64,000 nucleotides of DNA from assembly GCF_001039355.2 (NCBI RefSeq), contig NW_019774225.1:323729-387728 (forward strand), given 5' to 3'. Made by a program: the position numbers and the translations under genes. Every line of letters starts with the position of its first letter. Position 1 is the first letter of the stretch. Origin of the DNA: Lingula anatina (taxonomy: Eukaryota > Brachiopoda > Lingulata > Lingulida > Lingulidae). Below are positions 11,732 to 25,100 of the stretch, one piece after another. Under the pieces are notes generated by a model, which saw nothing but the letters and a program-made list of their open reading frames with translations, did no database searches and was not told the origin of the DNA.

Positions 11732-14700
11732 CTGTGAGCATAAATTGAAACACTTTTATCTAAGTATGAGATCAGATTTAAAATACCACAAACAGTATTA
11801 TCAGAATGAGATGATTCATTTGTCATTATACAGTATATCGAGGAGCATCTAAAAGTGAGACATTTATGGCTTTTAGCACTTCACAATTTCATTCGGTTTC
11901 TTAATGCACCCCATTTCCATAGATTAGATCGACNTACCTATTAAGTGATATCACTTAATTCTGAAACATGGAAAATTATTAGTCTGTATATAGTCCAACT
12001 CTCACACTGTCTTCATACACCATACTGTATTTTATTATTTTCGTTGTCACTCAATAACGTGTAGAAACGATAACTTGTAAATTATTTAATACGATGCCAT
12101 TCAATCAATCCTTGCCATTCAATCTCGTACAGGATGCTGTGTTTGTCTTAACGCCTTCCGTGTCTATACCAAAGAGAGCAACCTTGATTAAATGTCAGCC
12201 TTGCCGCCAACCAGAAGGTGAAACAAATACCCGGTTATTTACATTCTTTATTTTTTTCGTCTACGCCTTTCTTTTTTTTAAGATCGGAATGCAAGTAAAC
12301 CAATGCGGTTTATTCAAAAACGCAAGAAAAGGGAACAATACAGATTGTGGAAGATCCCAGTAGTTTTTCAGCTGCGCGTGTTTATATAATAATCTAACGA
12401 TTTTTCCTTTTCACGAGATGGGCTGTTAGTTCCAAAGTGCCTCCGGCCCTGGTAATGTTATCGCCGAAAGTACCTAGGGGGTCGAGATGTTCTCACCATT
12501 CCCCTCCTCCTTGTAAGCTCGCGCAAACTTGCTCATAGCTATAGAAAAGTACGCTTAATTAAGCAATTGATTAATATACTTCCCGTTGCGGTCTAATTAA
12601 GATGTGTCACATCATGGGGACGCTGATGAGGTCGTTAATAACTGATGGGGAGCCACGCTGATTTCTGGGAGAGTGAATGGGTGACGTGCCTGTGATTGTG
12701 CCTATAATTGAACCTGACACTTAAGGTTAAAATCAATTAATTATTGTTTAGTTACGGACAAACTGACTAATTTCCCGTCGATTTTGTAAGGGAAATTATC
12801 TGCAGTGCCATGCAGTATTACGAGTTAAAGTAGATTTTGGGCTTCCATTAAGCATTTGGGCATCAAAACCAGAGGTTAATATGTCACTGACGCTATTAGT
12901 GTTTTAAGTTTTCCTCAAATGCCATAACATCAGCACTACCTAGCCCAGATACGTGTATCGCTGTGAGCATAAATTGAAACACTTTATCTAAGTATGAGAT
13001 CAGATTTAAAATACCACAAATAGTATTATCAAAATGAGATGATTCATTTGTCATTATACAGTATATCGAGGAGCATCTTAAAGTGAGACACTTATGGCTT
13101 TTAGCAGTTAACAATTTCATTCAGTTTCTTAACCACGGAAGTTCAGCGCACTTTATCCATTATTTTTGTGTATGGTTCAGTATTGGGAATATCTAACACG
13201 TCTCTTTCATTGACATCGTTTTTAATTTCAATATCACCTTTCTTATCGCATTGTTTTCAGTGTCAGGACTCAGTGACCGAACACACAAAACGTCATTGGA
13301 AACATTAGCTTCAATCATCACACTCAACCGTGGCACGGGTGTCCATTGTAACACTGAGTAGTCAGATCTAAACGTGTTAGCGGATAATTGAGAGACGGCG
13401 AACAAACGGGAATGGACGAGATTAATGAAATTTGCGAGACTTTAATTTCATCAGCTCTCCCCGGCGGAGTCATTATATCAGTGCATGTCCATTAATACCT
13501 GGTCTGGTCCGATATGTCTTCCTCGCAGAGCTGAGATATACATCTAATTTAACTAGATTCTAAGTTAATTGTGACAAAAAACATTTACTGTTGCACTGGG
13601 AGATTCACGAGTTTGCTAAGGGGACGGGTGGGGAGGCAAGCCAGTATAGAAAAGGCCTTTTACTAGACGATTATGAACTGGCAGTCAAGGGCAGTTTTGC
13701 TATAGTACAAATGGCACATTGGGAGGATAAATTGTTTGGTTTTTGTCTCATTTCTCCCCTTAAACCGTTTTAGGGGAAGGAGTAGAAAGTGGTAAGGGGA
13801 AGCTCAGCAGCTAAGGGAAGGTCACGTGACCATTGTGCCCGCCCATTGGAGATAAAAAACATTCGTTATTTTTAGTTTTTCAAAATTAAACACATATGTC
13901 ATTGTAGGTATTTTTGAAAAGTATGGTTTTATACTTCTGTGAACACACGCACTGGCATTACAATGAAGTTGTGCAGTAGCTGTATTTTCCAAAGAGAACG
14001 GACAGCAGGCCTACAAAAATTATTTGGTTTTGGTTATACATGCAGACTATGAGCTTTCACTTCATATTTTCCATTCCAGGTTCATTGTAACCCATATTAT
14101 GTACTACTAGATCTATAATATTTTTTTTTTTGAAAAACGCAGCTTTCCCATTCCCATAGACTTGAAGCACATGTTCAGTTACGAAGTGTAACAATCGATG
14201 TAGCCCCAGCGCTTATCACACCACCCTTTTTGGAACACTACCAAACACGTATGTGTTTATATTCAAGCTAATGCACCGCGACAAAAAATGGGCTGGGAAT
14301 TAAAAGAAAAGCAATAAGATCAACATCGGGGACACCTTTGAACCCAATGCCTCCCGGCATGATTTGTTGTTGTAGTGACGATAGTCTATCCCAGCTGTGT
14401 GTATGCTATGCTGCGATGTAGCAATTAAAAACCTTTCAAATTACTGGTAAAACGAAGAGGACACAATTATTGGACATTTTTTTTGGGGGGGGGGAAGAGC
14501 TCGATATGTTTTGATTTGAATATTTTGTTTGTTTGTTTACATACACTTTTGCCTTGTATTGTCATGAGGGTGTTTTACAGAATAAACCTGAACAATGTAC
14601 GAGGTTAGTAAAATGTATGCAAAAATATGCAGTAAAAAATTAGTCTTAAAATGGTTCCAGGCACCTATTTGGTGTCTTGTTACAAAACAGCAAAGTATAT

Positions 14701-14930
14701 CTATATGGACTCGTAAAACATCTTTAGTAGAAAAAACTATAGATTGAAGATCTGTAATTATGCCTTCATTGATACTGTAATTCATAAAGAATAAAAACCA
14801 AATAAGTTTTGTCATTCAAGTGGTAGGCTATTCTATTTTTTAAACACCATTAAGCTACCAAAGTGATCATTCACATTCAGGACGTAACATAGCATCCTTG
14901 TCATCTGTTGCATTGACACTGCGGTAATGT

Positions 14931-14961
<31 letters not shown>

Positions 14962-15720
14962 TTATTATTAATCTACAGCGCGAATCACTTCAAATGGAAA
15001 AACAGTCACCGATTCGCAAATCGTTACAAAACAATTAATGTGTTTACAATAACCAAGTTTTACAATGAGCTACACGTGTTATCTGGGCACTTTCTTTAGA
15101 GAGGGGGCGTTTTCTTCTCATCTTTTGTCGTGTTGTTGATGTTTTTGACTGATGATCAGTGGCGTTTGAATAAGTCCCCCACCTGGACCGCCGGCGTACG
15201 TGCCACAGCTGCTGATGTTAAACAGAACCCGCTCTTATCCAAATTGTACGTGCTAAAAATATGATTTTTTTTTTTCTGAGCATCAAAGAGCACTTTTCGT
15301 CGATATATTGTGCAGGAATGATGTCAAAATGTAGTTCGATGTGTAAAAGACAAGAGGAAGGAAGCTCTATGCTGAATATTTATGTTGACTTAAACCGTTA
15401 AAAGTGTAAATCAGTCAAGTTCACTTTGATGTTGAAAGTTCAGCGAGTTGAATCCTGCCATGTTGAAAAGAAGCATTTACTTTGAGATTCGTTTTGTTTT
15501 GTGTTATTTTATAGTGTTACTTTATACGTTTATAGTTGTTTCTTGGGTAAACCACTAGACTATGAGAGAATTATTGCTCTCTTTCATCATTTATTTATGT
15601 AATTTATGTGACATTACTAGAACACTTCGTATAGAATGGAATCCATCGGAAAGAGTTACTACAGGGAGATGTCGCGAATCTCGCTAAATCGTATAAGTTT
15701 TGTGGCACTTTTCCTCCGCA

Positions 15721-15763
<43 letters not shown>

Positions 15764-18580
15764 ACAGGTACATACAAGGACACAATCGCACACACATACT
15801 TTATCTGGGCACCCTTATTTTATCATCGTAAAATTATAACGGAGTCGTTGTCGTACTAAATCAACTCTCCCCGGTGGTTCAGCTTCTGTAAGAGCAAATG
15901 CCGGTCAATTAACCAATTTAATAGGCGCCATTCGGAGCGAATGGGTTACAATTTTTACATAATCATTACCTCTAAACGATATCAAGGGTTTATTTTCCAT
16001 CAAAACAGTACCGAAAGTCAAGTCTAAACACTTTTCTTTTTCACCATTCTGCGCAGCCCAGGTTGTTTTGATACTAATAGAAGCGCAGTGTATGGAGGAG
16101 GTTATATTACTGAAGGTAAACACCATATAATCATATCAACATAGCATCAAAACAAATAAAAGCATATTATATTCAATGCGTTTTCTGAACTCGCTTTGTG
16201 GCGGACTGGTTCCATTATGGTGGCTTTTCACAACGGCTTTAACCCCGAGGTGTTGTGAGATCTTTTTTTAAATACTTTGCAGAGCAGCAGTGGGGGTTTG
16301 ATTCTGAGGACGGCGGCGTTTGAAACAGACAGATAGCACGGTTGATAGAAAAACGGCAGAGTTCAACAAAATGCTCCTTTCACGCGTTTATTTTTACTTT
16401 AAAATGAGTTGAATCCGGTCGCGGGAGGTCGAATAACTTTGGTGAACTCTGTACCCATGATAGTAATAGAAATAAACATACCTGGCGTAAGTAAAAAGCT
16501 AGGGAACATGCTTGTTGTTTCGTCTTGCCGTTTAGTCGCTTCGGGCCCACAGGAAATACTTACATTAAAAAGTGTCGGGCAAATAGTTTTTAGGCTTAAG
16601 TTTGACGGAAAAAAGTAATGCTAGAAGCTACCGTTGGATTTAATTAAAATATGTTATTGCTGTCCCGTTAAAGAGTTCTTGATAATCAGAAAAAAATAAG
16701 GGAGTCGATGACTACTTCAATTTAAAGACGAACCTCGAGGGGTTTTAACTAATGAACCTTTATAACAAACACACACACACACACTATTTTCTTAAAGTTG
16801 TGTAAGTTTTCCATCTGCCTGCTATTGCTACGCAGTGTTGTGGGTATTTTTCAATTACAAATTAAGCCAAATCTTCATCTCCCACCTTCTCTTCTTCTTT
16901 CTTTCGTACTTACATTTTTTCTTTCTGTTTAATTTATTAATGAAATCAGCGTTATACGTGTTCATATTTCCCAAGCCTAGAAAGTTCCACCACGAAAATT
17001 ATACACCTGAGTGCGACTAAATGTGATTTTGAAATTGCATAAGGACTACTATGGGAAACGCTGGGCAGTTTAGGAAGATGAGATCACTACTCCGAGGCTT
17101 AGATAACTCCTTCGGGAGAAGGGAAAAACCACGGCGGAAAGCTGTAAGAATGAAATTATTTTCGATGAACTCTGAGCACGAAATAGTAACGAAATAGTAA
17201 CTCAAGTGAAAAGTAAGCCAAGGATGGTAGTAAAACCTGTACCTTAGTTTCAAGGACATGAGAAGAATGGCATCAAATTTATAAAACAGTCGAAAGAACC
17301 TAGCTATAAGATGAACACTGTATGCCGGTAGCTAGGAGAAGCATGTTTTACTATGTCATATCTAATCAAGTCTTGCCTACACTTTGTTAATTTAACACCT
17401 CGTACCTAAAAGGGCCGGTCTTGCCTGCACTTCATTACTAAATCACCTCGTATTTATAGCGCCAGATTGCGTAAAATTAGCGGCCCTTCTTTAGAAACAC
17501 GATGAAGTTAAAAGCTATTTTGGATTGTGTTAATTTCATCAATTATTCATGTTCGTTCATGGTGAAAGCGAGCAGGTTACGCAAGAACACAAGGGGTTAC
17601 GCTATCAGAGGCGCCCGAGGTGGTCGCGCGACTTCACTCTCTCACCTTTCAAGCCACAAGGTATTGATCTACTTAAGAATGTAATCAAGAACTAATGATT
17701 AATTAAAACGGGGCTTCACGCCATTGTTTAGCACGTAATGTTGTACGATCCGACGTGATTCAAAAGGATCAGGTCAAAAGTAATTGCGCACACAAACAAG
17801 TTGAGACCGAAAGTTTGGTCTAAACCTTAAGACCAAATATTTAGTCTAATTTCATCCAAGACATATTCGTATTTGTCCGTCAAAGCAAAGTAATCATTGC
17901 TTTATAAACATCTGTTATTTCGTACTTATTAGGGAACGGGGACATTATTCCAATGAAGTGGAATATTACTGATTTATCTTAGGTCTAAGCTGACTGAACA
18001 AATTGGTCTTTAAGTTAAGATCGACTTTCGATCTAAGATCTCTTTGTGCGGCTCCAAATTAAGATCATTCACACCAATGTAAAAAAAAAAAAAACATTTA
18101 GTGTGGTTTTGACCGTCCTTGGTCAACATGACTTTGCGGTCGTTTTCCCGACGCCTGGAGTACATATGTAGCTACTTATGAATAACACAACACAACGAAA
18201 CACGACAAATAACAATGTACCGACCAATGCACATCGGGGGTTTCATTGTGGAATATCAATTTTTGACCGATTTCGAGATAACATCGTTAAAGATCATTAA
18301 GAAAGAATCACTGCAGAGCTTTGAGTAACATGTCGCGTTTTCCTGTAAGTATGGGATCAAAGTCTTCGATTATTTTCCCCAGTTCCTGAAATCTATCTGT
18401 CTGTCTTTGTATTTATCTGGTACTTCGGTAGTATCTACTAGCATGTTTACATAACATTCTGATTTGGTTTTTACGTGTCTATTTGCTTTTCTCATTAACA
18501 TGTACGTTGGCTATGTCCACATTAAAACCCTCACTCGTCTGTGCGCCGCTGTTGTGATTTAATTTAAATGCATGTATATT

Positions 18581-18618
<38 letters not shown>

Positions 18619-19121
18619 GCACATACTATTGAAAATCAAACATAGCCTTGGACTACTTTGGGCAATAAAAAAGGTATAACAAAAGTATGTATAAAATACG
18701 GCCAGTGTATTATCGATCATGCAATCTCATTAACCTAGCACAAGAAATCCTGTGTCAATTCGTAAATCGATAGAAAAACAATCGTCTGCTGCATCACGTG
18801 GTTTCGGCCAGGGCGGAGAGGACCTCGGCTTACAGGTGATGGGTTATTAGCGTGTGGTGACCGGCGAGTGCCCCACCCGGGATTGGCCGTGGAGCCTGGG
18901 GGGTTACTGGGGTCAGACCAGGGTCCAGGTTTAGGTCAAGTTGGTCAACGGACCGCTATGTTACTGGGACATGTACGTGCTTAGCACGTGGAGGCGGGTG
19001 TTTGAAGTGCACTAGCCAACAACGGCCATCCTCCGCCTTACCTGCCTTCTCGGCCTCTCATCCAGTCCCAGGTCTACACAAGTTTACATCCGTAAATCAT
19101 TTGGATTGGACAAATACCACA

Positions 19122-19163
<42 letters not shown>

Positions 19164-22100
19164 CTCGCCCTACACACTCAAACACACAGGCACGCGCGCA
19201 CGCTCGTGGACAAACACCAATCAAGCATACTTACGCACAGCATACGAAACAATCCCAAGCTTGGACATGCACATCTTAACATACATGGTACAGACACAGA
19301 ATCAAACGCATTCACAAAACATCCTATATAACCAAAAACATCCATGATGAAGCTGCAAATCGTAAACATTTCCACATCTTCATATTTTCATTTGATAACC
19401 ACTGTTACCATCCGTCAAAAGCATAACCACAATGTATATCATTATTGCTTTTTTATTTCGATTAGATCGCCTTGTTCTCCAGACTCCCAGGGGAGCGACG
19501 GATGCCTGTTCTGGTTCGGATTCCAACTGCTTTGAAGAAGCTGTTTTAGGGTTGCTACAAGATGGTGCGAGCCAGGTTTTTTTTATTATTTATTTTATGA
19601 TTCGACTGCTGGAATTCGACTACATAAAGTCGACCTTCTGATGATGGTTTTAGTTATGCATGCGCAGTATTGGCTCACAGCAAAATTTAGTTGACAGACT
19701 AAAATGGTCTGTTGTCACCACTGAAATTAAAGATCGTTGTCAGTCAAGACGATCACTTTTGTCTCCAGGGCCTTAGTTAAAAGACAAAAAATAATTAGGT
19801 AAGGATAAATGATGATAAAAAATAAAGGAGGCAAGCGGCCTTGAGACTCTTTGAGATGGAACTCAGTTGGCCGAAATTCACAGAAGTCTGTGCTAAGACA
19901 CATTTAAGACCCTTTTTAAAACGTCCCATAGACAATCATTTTCCCCAAATATTAAAGTCACTGGAAGCCTATCGATATTTCTTTAAATTGATGCATATTT
20001 TCCGCTTATTTCTATCCAGGCATTGTGGTCATAGTAATCTAGTTTTTCTGAGGCAAACCTCACATCTTTGTGGTCTCGCGAGATCGCCCTCTCTTTAAGC
20101 CATCTCGAGACGAGCACTTCTTGCTAGTGTGCGCTCGCCATTGAATAGTCAAGCATTAATTATAGATCTATCATTGTGGCAATGCCGACCAAACGGTTTT
20201 GCCTCGCGGATTAAAGAGTCACCGACTTAAACACCAACTTTCCTCTGAATAATTACGTCCCAGGACGTCGGTACCTTTCACCATTATACACTGAGGCACT
20301 TGTCTGATTTTTTTAGGTACGATGATTAAGTCATTATCTAATAAAATAATGAAGACGCTCAGGTCTGGTCCACCTGTCGTCCCGTCACACGATAGCTTTC
20401 AACTCCCTTGACGACATGAGTAACGCTTGGGATAGTATTAGTGGTAGCTTAATTGAAAATTGTCATCGCTTTTTTTTTTGTCTTGATGACAACAGATGCA
20501 ACGTGTACAAATAATATGTCTGTTTCAGTAATTCAAGTCTCTGGCACATGTTACATTTACAGATTCATTCTGATATTGTTTCTGCTAGTCAGTATGTAAT
20601 TTACAAACTACACACAAGATTACCATCCAACGAGAGACGGAGAGAGAAAGAGAGAGAGATTCTGAACGATTAATTTTCTTTGACACACCTGCATATAAAT
20701 ATGGCCTTTAAGAATTAAAACCATATTTTTCCGTCTATTTTCAATTACATTTGAATGTTTTTTCAATCAGATGTATATTTTTTTCAGCTTTAAAACACTC
20801 ACTCAGTTCAGTATCACTCAACTCACTAAAATCTCCGTGTTGAATTTGTTAAAGCGTGACAAAACTGTCATCCGATATCTTAACCCAACACATTGTCTGC
20901 TTGTACCTCATTGTCGGAACATTTCAGCTTGAGATGCCAAACACAGGGAAATCCAGCAAGTATTCATTACTACCGAAACATGCCATGTTCTGGCTTGTTA
21001 AATGAACCCTTTAGCTGGCTCAGTGAAACGTGACTCCTTGAAATACACTACAGGCTTTATGAAATTTCTGCGTCATTTTTTCCTGCTTGTGGTCCCAAAA
21101 AATGTTTTTGCTTTTGTCGCTTTGAGAAATGGACCTGATTTGAATATTTTACCGTCCAAATGTTTGTGTTGTGTAACATGAAACCTGTTATTAATCTTTA
21201 TTTTCAAAGTTAACATGGCAGTCAGTTCATTCAGAAATGCGAGAAGAGTTGGAGTGAAAAACCTGACACAGCGAATGTTTTGCGGATGCTCAACAACAGA
21301 GGCCCTAGTACATATTTTCTGTCAGTTTTTCATGTTTGCTTTTGGTTCATGATCTAAATCAAGTTTTCCAACTGTTTGTATTAAACTATTTTAAGTAACA
21401 ATAATGCTATTTGGGGTAAACTATCGGCATGACTGTAATGCTACTGCGTCTTCGATCACTCAAGATTATGGGATTTTAACGCGTTTCAATTTCAAGTTCA
21501 CATCCTGAACAAGGTGTCATAACTAACGTTGTAATAATACTTGTAAAACCATAATCTTAACATTATGAACCTAGCGCAAAGAAGCATATTTATCTGCCAA
21601 AATATCGTATTCAAGTGAAGGGGCATTTGTCAATCCTCGATACCACCTTGTGGAACATTGGAACCCTCTTGGAAACAATGGTAAACCAGCTGTACATTTT
21701 TCTGATAGCCAAACAACGGGCGTGTCAATATTTACAGTGTGAGACCATACATCGGGGTTTGTTTGCACTTGGGTATGAGCTTTCTCGCCGAAAACGCCGC
21801 TGCAATACTGCAGGTATGTGTTACACGCGGGCCCCCCATTGTCAACGCGATTCATCGCCGCGTTCGATTTTTAATCGCAAGTTAAGCAGCTAATTCCTTT
21901 GTCACCCCGTTGTGATCGCCTACTATTTGCTAAACGACACCAAAGAGGTCGGTTACAAATAAAACACGCCTGCTCGCCTTTGCTTCAATTTTCAAACATC
22001 CAATATCTTGATTCTCAAATGACCTGCCTTCTTTCAAACTCCTGCCTAAGCTTAATTGGCTGTGCCTAATGCGACCTCCTCCTAACGAACTCAATAGAAC

Positions 22101-25100
22101 ACCTGCGTCGCGTTCCCAAATCACCGTATTCTGACCAAGAGTTTTTTATTTAAGCAGCTAACTCTGGGCAAATTTCCTATATAAAAACTCACGTTCACTT
22201 AGACCCCTTTGCGTCGTGTAGTATGACCCTCGGTTTGAAATCATATACGGCTATAAAAGGGGTCAAGTTGATGGTTATTCTATGAGTTGGGGTCACGGTG
22301 TTTGTCCACAGACCGTATTGAAAATGCTTCGGCGTACTCTTTCATTATTCTGTTCATCGCTTACGATTTGTAGTATGCCAGAGTTATAGAAAATGCCAGG
22401 TTAGTGAGAGATGTGGAAATTTATCAGTGGCTTCATTCTTCAGAATCCGAAATAAGCACCGGCGGACGTAACACATAGTGAAATGTTAAAGAAGCTTTCA
22501 CAAAATTCAGTCATAATTAAGAGTTCCAATATAATATATTCATAGTGGTACACTATATCTTTACTTTCCTCTTTTCTATCACCTTACTTTGATTTACAGC
22601 TTTAAATGTAATATTCTCTGATATAGGTTTCTAGCTGAGTTATAAACGAGCTCATTGTTTTTTCAACAATACTCCAGTACGATATTGCCTTCAGGACGGC
22701 CAAGAAAATGTCCGTCTATTATCTCGTCTATCTTCTTTTATTCAATCCCGGAAATTGGAAAATTTTATCTTGCGTCATTGTTGTATTGTTTCAAACCATT
22801 ATTCCGCCGACAATCTAAGAAATCATTATTCCATATCTGGTTTGATTATTAATAGAAAAATGAAATAAAACATATGGCACCGCATGTTATTTTGCAGCGG
22901 GAAACCGTGAACCTTTGTAAACGTGCGCAAGGCTGATAAGAAACGGTTTGAAAGTGCGTTTGTCGGGGGAGATATTATTCCAGATGAGATTTTGTCTCTC
23001 CTTCTCAGATAATGCACCATTTAAAAAGATTTCAAGCGTTAAAGCGGTGTAAATCTGAATGTTTGTCTCAGGTTCAACTGCATCTTGGAGGAATCGATCT
23101 GCGTCATTTTCACATGAGTAAAGCCGCACTAGGCGATTCCCCATTAAAGCTACGTAGAATTGCCATAGCATGAGTTTGCACTGACAGCGCACGGCTATTA
23201 AAACCGTGGTAAACGGATAATTCCGTCTAATGTAGTAAGTGAGGCGTCTCCCAGAAGGACGCTCGCGATCGTTCCCAGAAATGACCCGAGATACGCAGAT
23301 TAAGTGCTCCAGGAGACGGAGCGCGGGTTTGGCTGGCTTACACGTAAACTCTCACTTTGGTAGCGTTCCAGATTATCGCTCAGATGCCATGTACACCACC
23401 AGGGGGTGTTTTTTTTCTGTAACAAAATTGTTCTTGACGGAAAAACGTCGCTTTTAACTACTTGGAAAATAGTTTGCTGAATGCACCTTTAAATATAAAC
23501 AATGTGATGTATGTAAAAAAATTCATTAATGACAACGATTTTATCATTACTTCAAATAACATCATTATTGTAACCTGAACGGTCCTTGCAAATGCGCAAC
23601 TTGTAATTACCAATGGACCATCAGTGGGCTACTATAACATTGTTGTCGCCATAAATTCTCCATCACATTCAAACACGATAATCGGGTTGTAAGCGCCGTA
23701 TTTCAGGCTTGATTTCAACGAGATTAAACATCCCCAGAGAAGGTGTAATCGCACGTAAACTTGGGACGTCTCAATCTAATAACTGATTTGTTACAATCTG
23801 CACGCCGTGTTTATACTTGTCGCTGATGGACCAGCCCGGTTCGGTACTAATTGACATAGAATCTGTTAATTGTAATACGGTCAAAGAAAAACATTTTCTC
23901 TGAGATTTAACTTTTAATGTTGGAAGCTTTGAGAGGCAGCGATGACAGTGTTGTAATCGGAACTTTTATGCTTAAACCTATGTAATAAGGATCATTTTCG
24001 CTTCGCTCTATTTGGCGCCAATGTGAACAAACTCTAGGGTGTTTAAATCAAACCTCAGTGATCTTTACCTATAACTGCAGTCCAGTACGATTTCTTTGAT
24101 GGCGAGTTCTTGTTCAATATTGACATTTGCCGATGAAATTACCTCGTAATTGTTTCATTTGTTTCGCGATCGCTGTGTGGTGATTGTTGAACAGAGAAAC
24201 AACGTGGTTGACATTCCTTCTTTTTTGTTCTTGAAAGGAAGGTGGTATTTTATCTTGAGGAGGGCACAGCAAGGCCAAATAACTTGGTCACTATTCGATT
24301 TCTGTTTAATTTTCTCATGGACGTTTATGAAATACTCGTTTGCGTCCGTTAAGAAATATTTTTACAGTGCACCCCTTGCCTAGTTTGCTCCTAATCTATG
24401 AACTTCGCTATTTTAAAATAAACCCCAGAATAAGCGTTATAAGCACGCAGACACACCATGTTCCTTTAATGTCTTCTGTTAGTAGCGGACATTCAATTTA
24501 TACGAAGGTTGCTAAGTTTAACTTCGCCAAAGTACCCATTCCCTATTTTAAATCACTTAGATATTTCAGATATTTCAGACAAAAAAAAAACGCGGCATCA
24601 TCCTATCATCCGGTCTATATCACAGCTAAAGGGTATTAGCTCCCAGAGCAAAGCAAAGAATACAAATAACGGCAATAAATTCACAAGTCAATCAACCATT
24701 AACTGAGTAATGGGCCTCTGCTATATTTATAAACTTCACCGTCTGCCCGTAGCCGCCAGGAGCGCCAAGCGCGCTCTGCACGTGGGAAATAACGAGAGTT
24801 CGCTTCGTACGTGCATGGTGGGCAGCAGGTGGGGATGTAACGGCTCATACATCATATTTTCCTGAACTGAATGGTTAAAGATGTAAAGATGCGCTAAGGG
24901 GTGTGAGGAAAGGCCTGTTGGTATAATCTATTTTTCACATTTTTTGTGAGTGGTTATTTGTGTTTAAATGATACCATTGCACTGTGAAGTAAAAGGTCCA
25001 CATGACATAAAAAGACACGTGATATAAGAGGTCACGTGATATAGGTGACTAGTCAAAGTGTGGAGGCGATGCGATGCAGCACGGGTAGCATACTCAGTAG

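Noticed and set aside
14147-14161. CCCATTCCCATAGAC, resembling a hairpin-family terminus
   Set aside because: I found no inverted partner or target duplication nearby; it could be a solo end or chance.
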